64,000 nucleotides of DNA from Xestospongia muta (Eukaryota; Porifera; Demospongiae; Haplosclerida; Petrosiidae): contig OY848917.1 of NCBI GenBank assembly GCA_963693285.1, forward strand, positions 15,252,192-15,316,191, written 5' to 3'. A model generated the notes under the pieces. The model had not been told where the DNA came from. It saw nothing but the letters and a program-made list of their open reading frames with translations, and made no database searches. The translations under genes and the position numbers were made by a program. Positions 63,688 to 64,000 of the stretch are shown one piece after another. Position 1 is the first letter of the stretch. Each line of letters starts with the position of its first letter.

Positions 63688-64000
63688 CTACAATGAAAAA
63701 GTTAAACAAGGTGAAAACTTAGACTATTATGATTCAGATTGTATTACCAATTATGTGATCTATAACATGCTTCGTTACAAGATGAGGATCTGGACATTCA
63801 TAGATATGCATTGTTAGGATATACAAGTAATGGTTAAATGAACAATGCTATATGTCATAGTAGTTTCACTTAAAACTTGTATTTCCAATTGAAAGTATTA
63901 TTAAGTAAGTAAGTATAATGATTTTGGTGATAATTAGTATAAATTTTACAAGTGTTGTTTATAAAGAAGTTTAATTTTACAAAGCATGAGTGAAATTTAC

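Overview
The window looks like metazoan nuclear DNA and most resembles a demosponge. It is strongly AT-rich, has many short phase-consistent exons with GTAAGT/GTGAGT donors, and is packed with decayed transposons. It also carries a GABA-B-like class C receptor, a family that is expanded in sponges. The organism call is an inference. No bacterial or organellar signature was seen.

Minus strand, 1-19.8 kb: the 5' part of an ankyrin-repeat gene. Exon 1 (19774-19791, six codons from ATG), exon 2 (18660-18752, half an ankyrin repeat) and exon 3 (10911-11009, exactly one 33-residue ankyrin repeat) are all phase 0. The intron downstream of exon 3 runs off the left edge. It is filled by at least 54 tandem copies of a ~140-bp unit. 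Read on the minus strand, every copy contains a splice acceptor (..TTTAATAG), exactly three nucleotides, and a splice donor (GTAAGT or a close variant). The three nucleotides are hypervariable: 23 different sense codons for 16 amino acids, and no stop. The flanks are nearly invariant. In one pair of ~270-bp segments I found three differences, two of them inside the triplet. This is the most striking signal here: a candidate array of single-codon exons that could diversify one residue of an ankyrin protein by alternative splicing. The upstream intron (11.0-18.66 kb) holds one intact and three broken units plus 6 kb of a 28-bp minisatellite.

19.8-36.8 kb: repeats and decayed genes. Two ~1.3-1.5-kb inverted arms (20.77-22.27 and 35.51-36.78 kb) flank the interval. 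Between them lie a plus-strand coiled-coil gene in decay (24.5-29 kb, with a triplicated exon and stop codons) and a 3.58-kb DNA transposon with ~388-bp terminal inverted repeats. The transposon holds pogo-like transposase remnants and a PHD/Ulp1-like protease module (30207-33787).

36.8-54.4 kb: mostly non-coding and mobile DNA. It contains a CACTA-like transposase exon, a 0.67-kb foldback element, GA/CT microsatellites and two exons resembling the end of a hydantoinase/oxoprolinase domain. It also contains a 4.6-kb Ty3/gypsy-type LTR retrotransposon, broken by frameshifts and a nested MITE, and smaller MITEs.

54.4-64 kb, minus strand: 13 consecutive exons of a GABA-B-like class C G-protein-coupled receptor. 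They keep phase over 2031 nt, from mid ligand-binding domain through seven membrane segments to the stop codon. One extracellular exon has an in-frame TGA. The gene continues beyond the right edge.
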